This document shows positions 36,730-47,025 of a DNA stretch of 64,000 bases, in pieces. The notes beneath the pieces are model-generated. The model ran no database searches and was not told the origin of the DNA. It saw only the letters and a program-made list of their open reading frames with translations. Made by a program: the position numbers and the translations under genes. The stretch is from Chromobacterium haemolyticum DSM 19808 (GTDB taxonomy: Bacteria; Pseudomonadota; Gammaproteobacteria; Burkholderiales; Chromobacteriaceae). The stretch covers positions 51,307 through 115,306 of the forward strand of contig NZ_JONK01000016.1 of the NCBI RefSeq assembly GCF_000711885.1, read 5' to 3'. The number at the start of each line of letters is the position of its first letter. The stretch's first letter is position 1.

Positions 36730-38580
36730 TCAGGCGCTAGCGCCGAAGCCCGCCGACAGAACCCGCGCCAACGGCTCGGTCCAATCGCCCGGCTCGCTTT
36801 GGCGGAACAAGCGATGCTCCGGATACCAGGGCGTGGTTTCGCTGTCCAGCCCCCAGCGCCAGTCGGTGTGATCAGCCGACAGCAACAAGGCGCAGGGCAG
36901 TCCCAAGGCGCCAGCCAGGTGGCCGAAGGCGGTGTCCACCGTCACCAGCCCGTCCAATTCCGCCAGCAAGGCGGCGCTGGCGGCGAAGTCCGTCAGTTCA
37001 TCTCCCAGTGCCTCCACGCCGCGCGCGCGCAGCCAGTCGCGCTCCTTCTCGTTCAACTCCGGCTGCAAGGCCAGCCAGGTGATCCCTGGCGCTGTCAGCA
37101 AGGGATTCAGCGTTTCCAGATCCGGTAAAGAGCGGCAATGGTCGAATTCATGCTCCGGTCTGCCGCGCCACACCAGCCCCACTTTGCGTCCGCCGGCCGG
37201 CAAGCGCGCGCGCCAGGCGGCGCGGCCGGCGGCGTCGGCGCGCAGATACGCCGGCTCCGGCATCGGCTCCGGTTGCAACAAGCCGGGCAAGCTCATCGAA
37301 AATACATGACAATCGTGCTCGGGCCACGGCCCGTCCAGGTCGGATATCGGCAAGCACTCCACCGGCCAGCCCTGAGCCGCCAACAAGGGCAGCAAGGCCG
37401 GCCGGCAGGCGGCGACCACGCACCCTGGCGAACGCTGCAACAGCTGCGGCAAGTAACGCGCCATCTGCAAGGCGTCGCCGTAGCCCTGCTCGAACCACAG
37501 CAGCAGACGACGTCCGGTCAATGCCTCGCCGCGCCAGCGCGGCGACGTCAAAGCCGGAGACGGCGCGTTTTCCAGCCGGGCCTCGTGCAAGGGCCAGCCT
37601 TCTCCCCAGCGCCGCAGGGTCAGCAGCAGATAGCCCAGATTGCGACGCAGCCCGGCGTGCAGCGGCTGAGCGTCCAAACCGGCTCGCAACGTCGCCTCGG
37701 CCTCATCCCAAGCGCCTTGCTGCGCCAGAGCCAGCGCCAATTGCTGATGCGCTTCCGCGCCGGCCGGTTCCAGCGCCAAGGCCCGGCGCGCCAGCGGCTC
37801 CGCCTCAGCGCTGCGCCCTTGGCGCCACAGGCACAAGGCCAGATTGCCCAGCACCTGCGCCTGTTCCGGTGTTCGCTCCGCCGCCGCGCTCAAGCAGGCT
37901 TCCGCCTCGGCCCAACGCCGCTGAGCCTGTAACAGCAAACCCAGATTGGTCAGCGCCCCGGCATGGCTCGCCTCCAGCGCCAACGCCCGGCGCAACAGCG
38001 TTTCCGCCTCGCCCCGCTCGCCGCGCTCCGCCAGCAGCTGTCCCAGCAGATTGAGCGCGTCGACATCGTCCGGCGCGCAGGCCAATGCCCGGCGCAAGCA
38101 GTCCTCGGCCTCTTCCGGTTGCTGCCGGTACAATAAACGGCCCAGGTTGAAACAATGAGCGGCGGACTGCGGCCGCAAGCGCAAGGCCTGCCGATATTGG
38201 GCCTCGGCCTCATCCAGCCGCCCCGCCTCCTCCAACAACACCCCCAGATTGCCTTGGCAGGCGGCGTGCTCCGGGCGCTGCGCCAGTTCCGCGCGGTAAT
38301 GCGCCTCCGCCTGCGCCAGCTGGCCTTGCGCCATCAGACAACGGCCCAGATTGTAATGGGCGTCCGGGGTCCACGGGTCGCATTGCAACGCTTGGCGCCA
38401 ACACTGCTCCGCCATCGCCAGTTGCTCCAGCCGCGCTGCGCACACACCCAGCAGGTTCCACAATTCGGCGTTGTCCGCCTGTGCCTGTAAACCGCTTTGC
38501 GCGGCCAGCAGCGCGCCGTTCAGGTCGCCGGCCGCCAGCAAGGCGCCGGCGCGCAAGGCATAGGAAGTCGATTCGGTCAT
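36730..38580 (-). CDS. TPR protein with glycosyltransferase-like C-terminal domain
   Basis: A 616-residue protein. About 340 residues of tandem 34-residue TPR units (PWTPDAHYNLGRCLMAQGQLAQAEAHY and similar) are followed by a Rossmann-like domain (LLWFEQGYGDALQMARYLPQLL, then VGLVWRGRPEHEFD and VTVDTAFGHLAGALG). That domain resembles the GT-B C-terminal part of ADP-heptose- or O-GlcNAc-transferase-like proteins. Such proteins may glycosylate surface or flagellar proteins; the target is unknown. It converges on the FAD oxidase and is divergent from the sopB-like gene. Confidence 0.8.
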   Translation of the reverse strand: MTESTSYALRAGALLAAGDLNGALLAAQSGLQAQADNAELWNLLGVCAARLEQLAMAEQCWRQALQCDPWTPDAHYNLGRCLMAQGQLAQAEAHYRAELAQRPEHAACQGNLGVLLEEAGRLDEAEAQYRQALRLRPQSAAHCFNLGRLLYRQQPEEAEDCLRRALACAPDDVDALNLLGQLLAERGERGEAETLLRRALALEASHAGALTNLGLLLQAQRRWAEAEACLSAAAERTPEQAQVLGNLALCLWRQGRSAEAEPLARRALALEPAGAEAHQQLALALAQQGAWDEAEATLRAGLDAQPLHAGLRRNLGYLLLTLRRWGEGWPLHEARLENAPSPALTSPRWRGEALTGRRLLLWFEQGYGDALQMARYLPQLLQRSPGCVVAACRPALLPLLAAQGWPVECLPISDLDGPWPEHDCHVFSMSLPGLLQPEPMPEPAYLRADAAGRAAWRARLPAGGRKVGLVWRGRPEHEFDHCRSLPDLETLNPLLTAPGITWLALQPELNEKERDWLRARGVEALGDELTDFAASAALLAELDGLVTVDTAFGHLAGALGLPCALLLSADHTDWRWGLDSETTPWYPEHRLFRQSEPGDWTEPLARVLSAGFGASA

Positions 38581-38689
38581 AAGTTTTCAGCGCCCGAAAC
38601 ACAACCGTCCGGCCCCGTTTCGATAAGCGCTTTTTGAAATCCGCTGAATATCGTCTCCCGCATAGTAACCAGCATCTCTTCTTGATGAA

Positions 38690-40396
38690 ATGTCCTTTAT
38701 CATGCTCCGCCTGAATTTCCTCCAAGCACTACGCCCCTCTCACTGGATGCACGGCAATAACGCTCAAGCCGCCACCCAAACCCAGACCGGTCCCGTTGCC
38801 GGCAATGCGCCGGCGCCGCGCAAACTCAGCGCCGCCGACATCCAACGCGTGGAACCCGCCGGCGGCTGGCTCAGCCACCTGAGCCAGCATGCGCAAACCG
38901 CGCAGGCATCCTCCCGTTCCTTGCATGGTTTGTACGCGCTACAAAGTCACAAACTGGAAGCCGCCCACCTGGCCCTGCATGGATTCGGCCTGGGCGACAG
39001 CACCGAGGCCAAGACCTTGCACGCGATGGCAGAGCAATTGCAAGCCGCCCGCTTCAAAACCGACCGCGCGGTGCAGCCGCGGGAAATGACCGCCAATGCT
39101 AAGCTGAGCCACGATGTGAGGACGGTGATCGCCACGGCCCTGACTCGCGCCGGCCTGCCGGCAAAGCTGGCGCAGCGCGAAGCCAAAGCCTCATTGCAGC
39201 AGGCCAGCACCCGCTTATTGAACCAACGTCCATGGCAGACGGTGGAAACCCGACTGCAACACAATGGGCGCGAATACAGCTGCACTCTGATTCCTGCCGG
39301 ACAGATGAAACTGGGCGCCGCCGACATCTTCCCGCAAGGCTATGACAATAACGGCGTCTGCTCCGCGTCCACGACTGAAACCCGCCACGCGGCCAACCTG
39401 TGGTTGTCCGAGCTGAAGGACGAAGCAGACCAGACGCGGTTCAAAGGCATCCGCCACGGCATTCTGTCGCCTTACGGCGTGGAAGACGCACAGCAACGCC
39501 AAGCCGGCGCGCTGCTGCGCGCCACCGAAGTCGCCACCGCCGCGCTGTTCTCGCAGCCGGGCACACTGCAACAAGCGCTGGCCGGCGACACCGTCACCCT
39601 GCGGCTGACCTCCACCGCGCTGGTGACGCCGGGTCTGGGCGGTGAAAGCGGCATGCTGCGCGACCAGATCGGCGCCTGGCGCGCTTTGACATCGGCGCCG
39701 CAACCGCTGACGCTGCACATCAAAAACGCCGATGGCGAGCTGCAATCCGTCAGGGTGAACCTGGAGGTGGCCGCCTTCAATTTCGGCGTCAACGAACTGG
39801 CACTCAAGCTGGGCATGGGCCACAAAGAATCCGACAAGCTCAACCTCGAAGCCTTGCATCAATTGTTGGGTCCGGATCTGAAGCCGGGTACAGCCCCCGG
39901 CGGCTGGGTGGGCGACTACCTGGCGCAAAACCCGGCCAATAAGAAGCAGGTCGAAATCATGGCCATGCAGCTTCAGGAAATCTGGGCAAAGCAATCCCAC
40001 CGCAGCGACGGCGGTGAGCCTTACAAGGCTGCGCAACGGGTAGCGATGCTGGCTTTCGAGATCGGCGCGGTGCCGTGCTGGAACTGCAAGAGCGGCAAGG
40101 ATCGCACCGGCATGCTGGACGCCGAGATCAAGCGCGAAGCGATTGCCCAGCATCAGAGACACGTGCCTAGCCAACCCGAGGCAGCGCTGGACGAGGACAT
40201 GCGTAAATTGTTCGGCAAGGTGCTGACTCAGGGCGGCAACCTGGAGGTGCAGGCCTACAACACCGGCGCGCCCGGCAACAAGGTAATGAAACAGTTGCCC
40301 TTTGGCTCGCTGCTCAATTTGTCCTACAGCCAACGCATCGGCGACGCAAACGCCTGGCTACAGGCGCAGGGCTTGTCCACCCTGCTCAAATCGTGA
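38690..40396 (+). CDS. SopB/IpgD-like inositol phosphate phosphatase, type III effector
   Basis: A 568-residue protein, close to the length of Salmonella SopB (561). The CX5R catalytic loop is exact (Cys466-Lys-Ser-Gly-Lys-Asp-Arg472, preceded by CWN). Motif 1 of the family is also present upstream (FNFGVNELALK). These motifs are shared with mammalian inositol polyphosphate 4-phosphatases. In Salmonella and Shigella the enzyme is injected into host cells and changes phosphoinositides during invasion. A chaperone gene follows directly. No secretion apparatus genes lie in the window, so delivery depends on a distant type III system. A second in-frame ATG four codons in leaves the exact start open. 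Confidence 0.9.
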   Translation: MSFIMLRLNFLQALRPSHWMHGNNAQAATQTQTGPVAGNAPAPRKLSAADIQRVEPAGGWLSHLSQHAQTAQASSRSLHGLYALQSHKLEAAHLALHGFGLGDSTEAKTLHAMAEQLQAARFKTDRAVQPREMTANAKLSHDVRTVIATALTRAGLPAKLAQREAKASLQQASTRLLNQRPWQTVETRLQHNGREYSCTLIPAGQMKLGAADIFPQGYDNNGVCSASTTETRHAANLWLSELKDEADQTRFKGIRHGILSPYGVEDAQQRQAGALLRATEVATAALFSQPGTLQQALAGDTVTLRLTSTALVTPGLGGESGMLRDQIGAWRALTSAPQPLTLHIKNADGELQSVRVNLEVAAFNFGVNELALKLGMGHKESDKLNLEALHQLLGPDLKPGTAPGGWVGDYLAQNPANKKQVEIMAMQLQEIWAKQSHRSDGGEPYKAAQRVAMLAFEIGAVPCWNCKSGKDRTGMLDAEIKREAIAQHQRHVPSQPEAALDEDMRKLFGKVLTQGGNLEVQAYNTGAPGNKVMKQLPFGSLLNLSYSQRIGDANAWLQAQGLSTLLKS

Positions 40397-40407
40397 GGGC
40401 TCACACG

Positions 40408-40779
40408 ATGAACACACTCTTGCTCAGCTTGTACGATACCTTGGGGCTGGTTCTGGACGACGAGGCACCGGTGCTATTCTTCGGCGACGAGTTCGCGGTG
40501 CACTTCGAGGAAAGCGCCGCCGGACTGGAAATGGCTTGCCCGCTTGGCGTGCTGCCCAGCGACGCCGCCACGCTGCAGCGCCTGCTACAGCACAATTTCG
40601 CCAGCCCGGTGACACTGGCGGCGGACGCCGATGGCGAGTTGCTGCTGGCCTTGCTGCGGCTGCCGGACAGCAGCAGCGGCGCCGAACTACAGGCCGGGCT
40701 GGAATGTCTGCTTGGCGTCGCCCGCGGCCTGCAAACCGAGCTGGGGCTGGGCGGCCGGCTGGATGCTGAGGCCTACTGA
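40408..40779 (+). CDS. Type III secretion chaperone, SigE/CesT-like
   Basis: A 123-residue acidic protein with the class I chaperone layout: N-terminal helix (LLLSLYDTLGLVLDD), beta strands (VLFFGDEFAVHFEES, LEMACPLGVLP), a dimer-interface helix (ATLQRLLQHNF) and a C-terminal helix (LQAGLECLLGVARGLQTEL). It lies 11 bp after the sopB-like gene, as sigE follows sopB in Salmonella, and should bind the effector's N-terminus and keep it secretion-competent. Confidence 0.85.
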   Translation: MNTLLLSLYDTLGLVLDDEAPVLFFGDEFAVHFEESAAGLEMACPLGVLPSDAATLQRLLQHNFASPVTLAADADGELLLALLRLPDSSSGAELQAGLECLLGVARGLQTELGLGGRLDAEAY

Positions 40780-40796
40780 GCCGCCACGCGTGACAA

Positions 40797-40830
40797 CGGC
40801 CGGGGAGCATGCTCTCCGGCCGTGTTTTGT
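40797..40830 (+). terminator. Intrinsic terminator of the effector-chaperone operon
   Basis: CGGCCGGGGAGC and GCTCTCCGGCCG form a 12-bp stem with one G-T pair, followed by TGTTTTGTTT. Confidence 0.9.
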
Positions 40831-40846
40831 TTCCCACGCAACCTTA

Positions 40847-40989
40847 GAATCTGTTTACGATCTGCTGCGCGTCGTGAGGCACCCCACGGTGGGTAAGGCT
40901 TCCAAATGCTCATGCACCACACGTACATCCGGCTTTCTCAGCCGTTTTCGCCTTGTCTCGCTCTTGCTCGCGAGGCTTTGAACAAACTC
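40847..40989 (+). mobile_element. MITE-like element, copy C
   Basis: 143 bp. The left end GAATCTGTTTACGATCT matches the IS end at 16 of 17 positions; the right end is AGGCTTTGAACAAACTC. Flanking TTA at 40844-40846 and 40990-40992 is the target duplication. The right copy is the reverse complement of the TAA stop codon of the chemoreceptor gene, so the insertion again reused a stop codon. Confidence 0.85.
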
Positions 40990-42867
40990 TTACAGGCGGA
41001 ACTTGTTGAACTCCGCATTCATCTTGCTGGCATTGAGCGACAAGCCGGTCAGCGTGCTGCTGACATTCTGCAAGGCATCGTCGTTTTCCAGCACATGGCC
41101 GTTGATCGCCTCCGAGCTTTGCGCAATCAAGGTCGTCGCCTTGTGCTGTTCGCTGGTGGAATCGGAAATCTCGTTCATCTTGGCCACCACGTCCAGCATA
41201 GAAGCGCGGATGTCCTCTATCTTGGCCACGGCCTCGCGGGTCAGTTCCACGCCCTCGTCCACCGCGGCCACGGTCTGGTTGACGTCGTTGACCGCGCGGC
41301 CGGTTTCGTCGCGGATCGCGCTGACCATATTGGAGATTTCAAGCGTGGCCTGGGCGGTGCGCTCGGCCAGTTTGCGCACTTCGTCGGCCACCACGGCGAA
41401 GCCGCGGCCCTGCTCGCCGGCGCGCGCCGCCTCGATCGCCGCGTTCAAGGCCAACAGGTTGGTCTGGTCCGCGATGTCGCGAATTACATTGGTGATGCCG
41501 GAGATTTCCTGAGAGCGCTTGTCCAGCGAGGACAACATGGACTCCAGGCCGCGCACCGACTGCACCGTGCCCTCCATGCCGCTGGACAGGCGCTGCATAT
41601 TGCTGGCGCTGGCCTCCAGGCTGGCGCCGGTCAGACTGGTCAGTTCATCCGCCTGACGCGCGCTGTCCGCGATGTGAGAGATCGACACCGTGATCTGTTC
41701 CAGCGTGGCGGCGTTGGACGAGGACACGTCGGAAATATGGCGCGAGCTGTCCGCCACGCCGGCCACCAATTGACTGGCGTCCTGCACCCCGTTGACCACT
41801 CCTGCGGCGTCCTGCTTCAGGCCGCGGAACAACTGTGCCAACTGGGCGACGAAGGTGTTGAAGGCGCGCGCGGTGGCGGCTATCTCATCCTGGCCGTCGT
41901 CCTTCAACCGCAAGGTCAGATCGCCTTCGCCGTGGGAAATGTCCTCCATCGCGTTTTTCAGGCGCACCAAACCAGCCAACATGCGGCCGATCACCAGGCT
42001 CGCCAACGGAATCATCAGCACAAACACCAGCGCGGAAAGGCCGGCGATGGTGTACAGCAAGGTGGTCAACGGCGCCAGCACGGTGGCGCGGTCCGCAGCC
42101 AAGGCCATCACCCAGTTGGTGCCGGGGATTTCCTGCGCGGACAACAGCATGGCCTGGTCGCCGATCTGCACTTCCGACGCCTGGTTGTGGCTAACGATAT
42201 CGGCCAAGCGCTCCGGCGTCAGTTCCGGCGCCACGCTGGTGATGGACTTCAAGGCCAGGTCGGTTTGCGGGTGGGCGATCACCGTGCCCTTCTTGTCCAT
42301 GATGAAGGCGTAGCCGTTGCCGCGCACTTTCAAGCCCAGCACCGATTTCACCAGCGCGTCCACCATCACGTCGCCGCCCACCACGCCGGCGAAAGCGCCG
42401 TTGTGGTTGAAGGGAGCGGAAATCGTCACCGTCAGTTTCTTGGTGGCTTCGTCCAGGTACGGGTCGGTCACCACGGCCTGGCCGCTATCCTTCGCGCGCT
42501 TGTACCAATCGCGGTCGGCTACCTTGTAGTCGGCCGGCGCGGTCCAGTCATCGGAAAACAGCGAGCGGCCGTCGGCGTAACCGGCGTAGTTGACATTGAA
42601 TCCGCCGGCCTTGGCGCCGGTTTTCAGAAAACGAATGGCGTCGGACTCGGACGCCATTGTGCTTTGCGCGACGATTTGCTGCTTCTTCTCTCCCAGCCAG
42701 GTGGTCACCACCGAGCTTTGCCCCTTGAGGCTGGCCTCGAATTCCTGGTCCAGGCCCTGCAGTATTTCTGTGCGCATCTGCACGAAGACGATGACGACGA
42801 GCACCAGCCCGAACAAAGCCATCAATAGCGCGTTCAAGGCGATCAGCCGGCTACGAAGAGATTTCAT
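40990..42867 (-). CDS. Methyl-accepting chemotaxis protein
   Basis: A 625-residue chemoreceptor with two membrane helices (about 10-30 and about 275-300). Between them is a periplasmic dCache-type sensor with the DWYKRAKDSGQAVVTDPYLD ligand-pocket segment and a KLTVTISAP strand. A HAMP domain and the cytoplasmic signalling domain follow, the latter with the conserved hairpin tip IEAARAGEQGRGFAVVADEV. The start is the ATG at 42867 (AGGA 6 nt upstream). The ligand is unknown; amino acids or carboxylates are usual for this sensor type. Confidence 0.93.
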   Translation of the reverse strand: MKSLRSRLIALNALLMALFGLVLVVIVFVQMRTEILQGLDQEFEASLKGQSSVVTTWLGEKKQQIVAQSTMASESDAIRFLKTGAKAGGFNVNYAGYADGRSLFSDDWTAPADYKVADRDWYKRAKDSGQAVVTDPYLDEATKKLTVTISAPFNHNGAFAGVVGGDVMVDALVKSVLGLKVRGNGYAFIMDKKGTVIAHPQTDLALKSITSVAPELTPERLADIVSHNQASEVQIGDQAMLLSAQEIPGTNWVMALAADRATVLAPLTTLLYTIAGLSALVFVLMIPLASLVIGRMLAGLVRLKNAMEDISHGEGDLTLRLKDDGQDEIAATARAFNTFVAQLAQLFRGLKQDAAGVVNGVQDASQLVAGVADSSRHISDVSSSNAATLEQITVSISHIADSARQADELTSLTGASLEASASNMQRLSSGMEGTVQSVRGLESMLSSLDKRSQEISGITNVIRDIADQTNLLALNAAIEAARAGEQGRGFAVVADEVRKLAERTAQATLEISNMVSAIRDETGRAVNDVNQTVAAVDEGVELTREAVAKIEDIRASMLDVVAKMNEISDSTSEQHKATTLIAQSSEAINGHVLENDDALQNVSSTLTGLSLNASKMNAEFNKFRL

Positions 42868-43096
42868 GAACAGTCCTTTTTTTCTCGCGTGATTGACAAC
42901 CATGGCTCCGATGCCGCGCATTGCCGGCGACACTCCCCATACCGTTGGCAGCCAATTGTTATTGTTGATTTATATCCAGGCAGTTTAACGGAAGTCACCC
43001 GTTATAAATATCAAATATGGGTACTGTTGTGACAGATTATGATTTTGTTTGATCAAACACAGGAGGATAGGGACATGGCCAGCCGGTACGACGGGC
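42868..43096. other. Intergenic region with palindrome, ribosome-binding site and tiny ORF
   Basis: Upstream of the chemoreceptor. On the + strand a TATGAT box (43038-43043) is followed by a perfect 14-bp palindrome TGTTTGATCAAACA (43046-43059), AGGAGG (43061-43066) and an ATG at 43075 that opens a 14-codon frame ending at 43119 inside the acyl-CoA synthetase terminator. No larger gene is seen. Confidence 0.45.
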
Positions 43097-43131
43097 AAAA
43101 AAAACCCCCTGCGGTTTGACAACGGCAGGGG
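43097..43131 (-). terminator. Intrinsic terminator of the acyl-CoA synthetase gene
   Basis: On the minus strand CCCCTGCCG and CGCAGGGG pair around a 9-nt loop, followed by eight or more T. Confidence 0.88.
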
Positions 43132-43269
43132 CCAACACGAGGAAGAAACGTCGCCCGGCGGACCGGCCGACATTTCGAGGGGCTAACACCTCAAAACCAT
43201 ACGGTTTTCAGTGCAGCCGCCACTGTAGCGTAATTACTCTATTCAGTCCAGCCTATTCCGCCGCCTGCG

Positions 43270-44898
<1,629 letters not shown>

Positions 44899-45103
44899 GG
44901 TTATCCCCTCCATTGGCATGGTTATGGACATTCACCATACGGCGGCTAGAGTGGACGCTCCAATCAATTTTTCTGATGGCGCGGCCAAGCCGGATTTATA
45001 CCCTTGTCATTGATAGGTAATTGAGAAACAAAGACCGCTACAGTCCGCATCCAGCCAATTGCCGGCAGCCGGGCGAGGCTGTAGCAATACAACAGGCCTG
45101 TCT

Positions 45104-45628
45104 TCAACTCTTCACCGGCTTTTTCGCCAGCATCCGTTGTAAAGTGCGCCGGTGCATGTTCAAGGCCCGCGCGGTGGCGGAGATATTGCCGTCGTTCTCG
45201 CTAAGCACCCGTTGCAGATGCTCCCAGGTCACCCGTCGCAATGACATAGGCTGCGGCGTAAGAGGCAGTTCCGGATTGGCCTGCTGTTGTTCGAAAGCGG
45301 CCAGGATTTCATCCACCGTCGCCGGCTTGGCCAGGTATTGCACCGCGCCCAGCTTGGTGGCCTCCACCGCGGTGGCGATGCTGGCGTAGCCGGTCAGGAT
45401 CAGAATGGCGCTGCGCGGACAGGCGGCATGCAGCGCCGGCAGCAAGCGCAGCCCGCTGTCGCCGTCCAGATTCAGGTCCAGCACGATGCGCGCCGGGGCT
45501 TCGCCGGCCAGCTCCAGAGCCTGCGAGGCGGTTTGCGCCGCTGCCACCTGAAAACCGCGCCGGCTAAGCGAGCGCGCCAAAATGGCGACAAAGGCCTCGT
45601 CGTCGTCCACCAAAAGAAAGTCCAACAT
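45104..45628 (-). CDS. regA: Redox response regulator RegA/PrrA/ActR type
   Basis: A 174-residue regulator with a receiver domain (acidic pocket DDD at 8-10, phospho-Asp at about 51 in VLDLNLDGDSG, Lys in YLAKPAT). A short linker leads to a Fis-type helix-turn-helix (ISATARALNMHRRTLQRML) typical of RegA. Its ATG overlaps the stop of regB by TGATG. In Proteobacteria RegA controls respiration, nitrogen and carbon metabolism according to quinone redox state. Confidence 0.88.
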   Translation of the reverse strand: MLDFLLVDDDEAFVAILARSLSRRGFQVAAAQTASQALELAGEAPARIVLDLNLDGDSGLRLLPALHAACPRSAILILTGYASIATAVEATKLGAVQYLAKPATVDEILAAFEQQQANPELPLTPQPMSLRRVTWEHLQRVLSENDGNISATARALNMHRRTLQRMLAKKPVKS

Positions 45629-46905
45629 CAGGCTCCGTCCTTATCATTCACCAGCAAGGGCAGGCGCACCTGTGCGTGCACGCCGCCCTCCGGCCGGTTC
45701 AGCAAGCGCAGCGAACCGCCCAGCCGCGCCAGCGTGGCGTGGCTCAGCATCACACCCAGCCCCATGCCCACCGGCTTGTCGGACGGCAACGGGGTCAGAC
45801 CGGCGCGCTCCAGCTGCTGGTCTGTCAAACAGCCCTGATGGTTGACGATGTCCAGGAGCAAGGCCCCCTGCTCCAGCCGCGCCGCCACCGTCAGTTCGCC
45901 GCCGCCGGCCTCGGCCGCGTTGTTGATCAGATTGAAAAACGCCGGCCAGAACGCCGGGTCCAACGCCACCAGCGGGTCCGGTCCCCGTGGCGCCTGCCAA
46001 TCCAGCCGTACGTCCGGCCGCAGCGAACGCCAGCCGGCCAGCTGCTCGGCCAGCGCGGCAAACAGCCCGCTCTCCCCCGGCGCGGACTCAGACCCCAACT
46101 TCAAGCGCGCCAACGCGCTGCCGCAATTGGCCAGCTGCGCCTTCATCAGCCGCAAGTCCTCCATCAGCTCAGCGTCCTGCTGCCGGGTGGCCAGCAACTC
46201 GTCCACCAGCAGGGTCATGGTGTTCAACGGCGTGGACAGCGAGTGGGCGGCTCCGGCCGCCTGCATGCCCACCGCCAATAGTTGCTCGTCGCGCAACTGG
46301 GTTTCCCGCGCCGTCGCCAGCGCCGCTTCCCGCAGCGCCAGCTGCCGCGCCAGCCAGGATACGAAGCCGGCGATCAACAGCGCAGACAGCGCAAAGCTCA
46401 ACCACATCCCGGTCAGATGCATGGAAAAGATATGCAGGGCATTGCCGTGGTCCACCGGCCAGGACAGATGCCACTCGAACAACAGGCCGTAGGCCGCGAC
46501 GCTGACCAGCGCCAGGGCCCAGGCGAACAGGCCCGGCGACAGCAAGGCGGCGAATAGCACCGGCGGCAGAAACAGCGAAGCCAGCGGATTGGCCGCGCCG
46601 CCCGTGAAGGCCAACAGCTCGGTCAACACCAACACGTCGGCGGCCAGTCCCAAGCGCAAAGCCAGCAAAGGATCGCCGCCGTGGCGCAGCCACCACGGCA
46701 GGCAGACGTTGACCGCGGCCAGCGTCAGCAGCGCCTGGGAGAGCAAAGGCCAGGGCAGATAGACCTGCTGCCACCAGCAGGCCAAGGCCACCGTAGAGCC
46801 CAGCAGCAACATCAGCCAGCGCAGCCAGCCTATCAGCCGCGCCGAGCGCGCGATGTCCGCAGTCAGGCCCAGACGGGGGGAAGAAACAGGGAATCCGGCA
46901 ATCAT
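45628..46905 (-). CDS. regB: Redox sensor histidine kinase RegB/PrrB type
   Basis: A 425-residue membrane kinase with about six N-terminal helices. It keeps the RegB features: the ubiquinone-site motif GGAANPL (102-108), the phospho-acceptor His221 in GAAHSLSTPLNTM and Cys261. The 40-residue His-Cys spacing equals that of Rhodobacter RegB (His225, Cys265), where the Cys is a redox switch. The ATP-binding domain has NLINNAAEA and GMGLGVML. The ATG at 46905 is the first one giving a normal N-terminus; the frame stays open far upstream, opposite the copper-receptor gene. Confidence 0.88.
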   Translation of the reverse strand: MIAGFPVSSPRLGLTADIARSARLIGWLRWLMLLLGSTVALACWWQQVYLPWPLLSQALLTLAAVNVCLPWWLRHGGDPLLALRLGLAADVLVLTELLAFTGGAANPLASLFLPPVLFAALLSPGLFAWALALVSVAAYGLLFEWHLSWPVDHGNALHIFSMHLTGMWLSFALSALLIAGFVSWLARQLALREAALATARETQLRDEQLLAVGMQAAGAAHSLSTPLNTMTLLVDELLATRQQDAELMEDLRLMKAQLANCGSALARLKLGSESAPGESGLFAALAEQLAGWRSLRPDVRLDWQAPRGPDPLVALDPAFWPAFFNLINNAAEAGGGELTVAARLEQGALLLDIVNHQGCLTDQQLERAGLTPLPSDKPVGMGLGVMLSHATLARLGGSLRLLNRPEGGVHAQVRLPLLVNDKDGA

Positions 46906-46983
46906 GGCCAACACTTTATCACCATGGAACGCCCAGGGGCGCTGCGACACTTTGCCGCATTGGGGCGGGACATCATGCAATTT

Positions 46984-46997
46984 AGAATTGTCATTCT
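46984..46997. promoter_or_regulatory. Small inverted repeat between regB and the copper receptor gene
   Basis: AGAAT-tgtc-ATTCT within an AT-rich stretch about 30 bp before the receptor start codon. It looks like a metalloregulator site but is too short to name one. Confidence 0.3.
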
Positions 46998-47025
46998 CAA
47001 ATTTGTTAATGTTAGTTTCTAAAAA

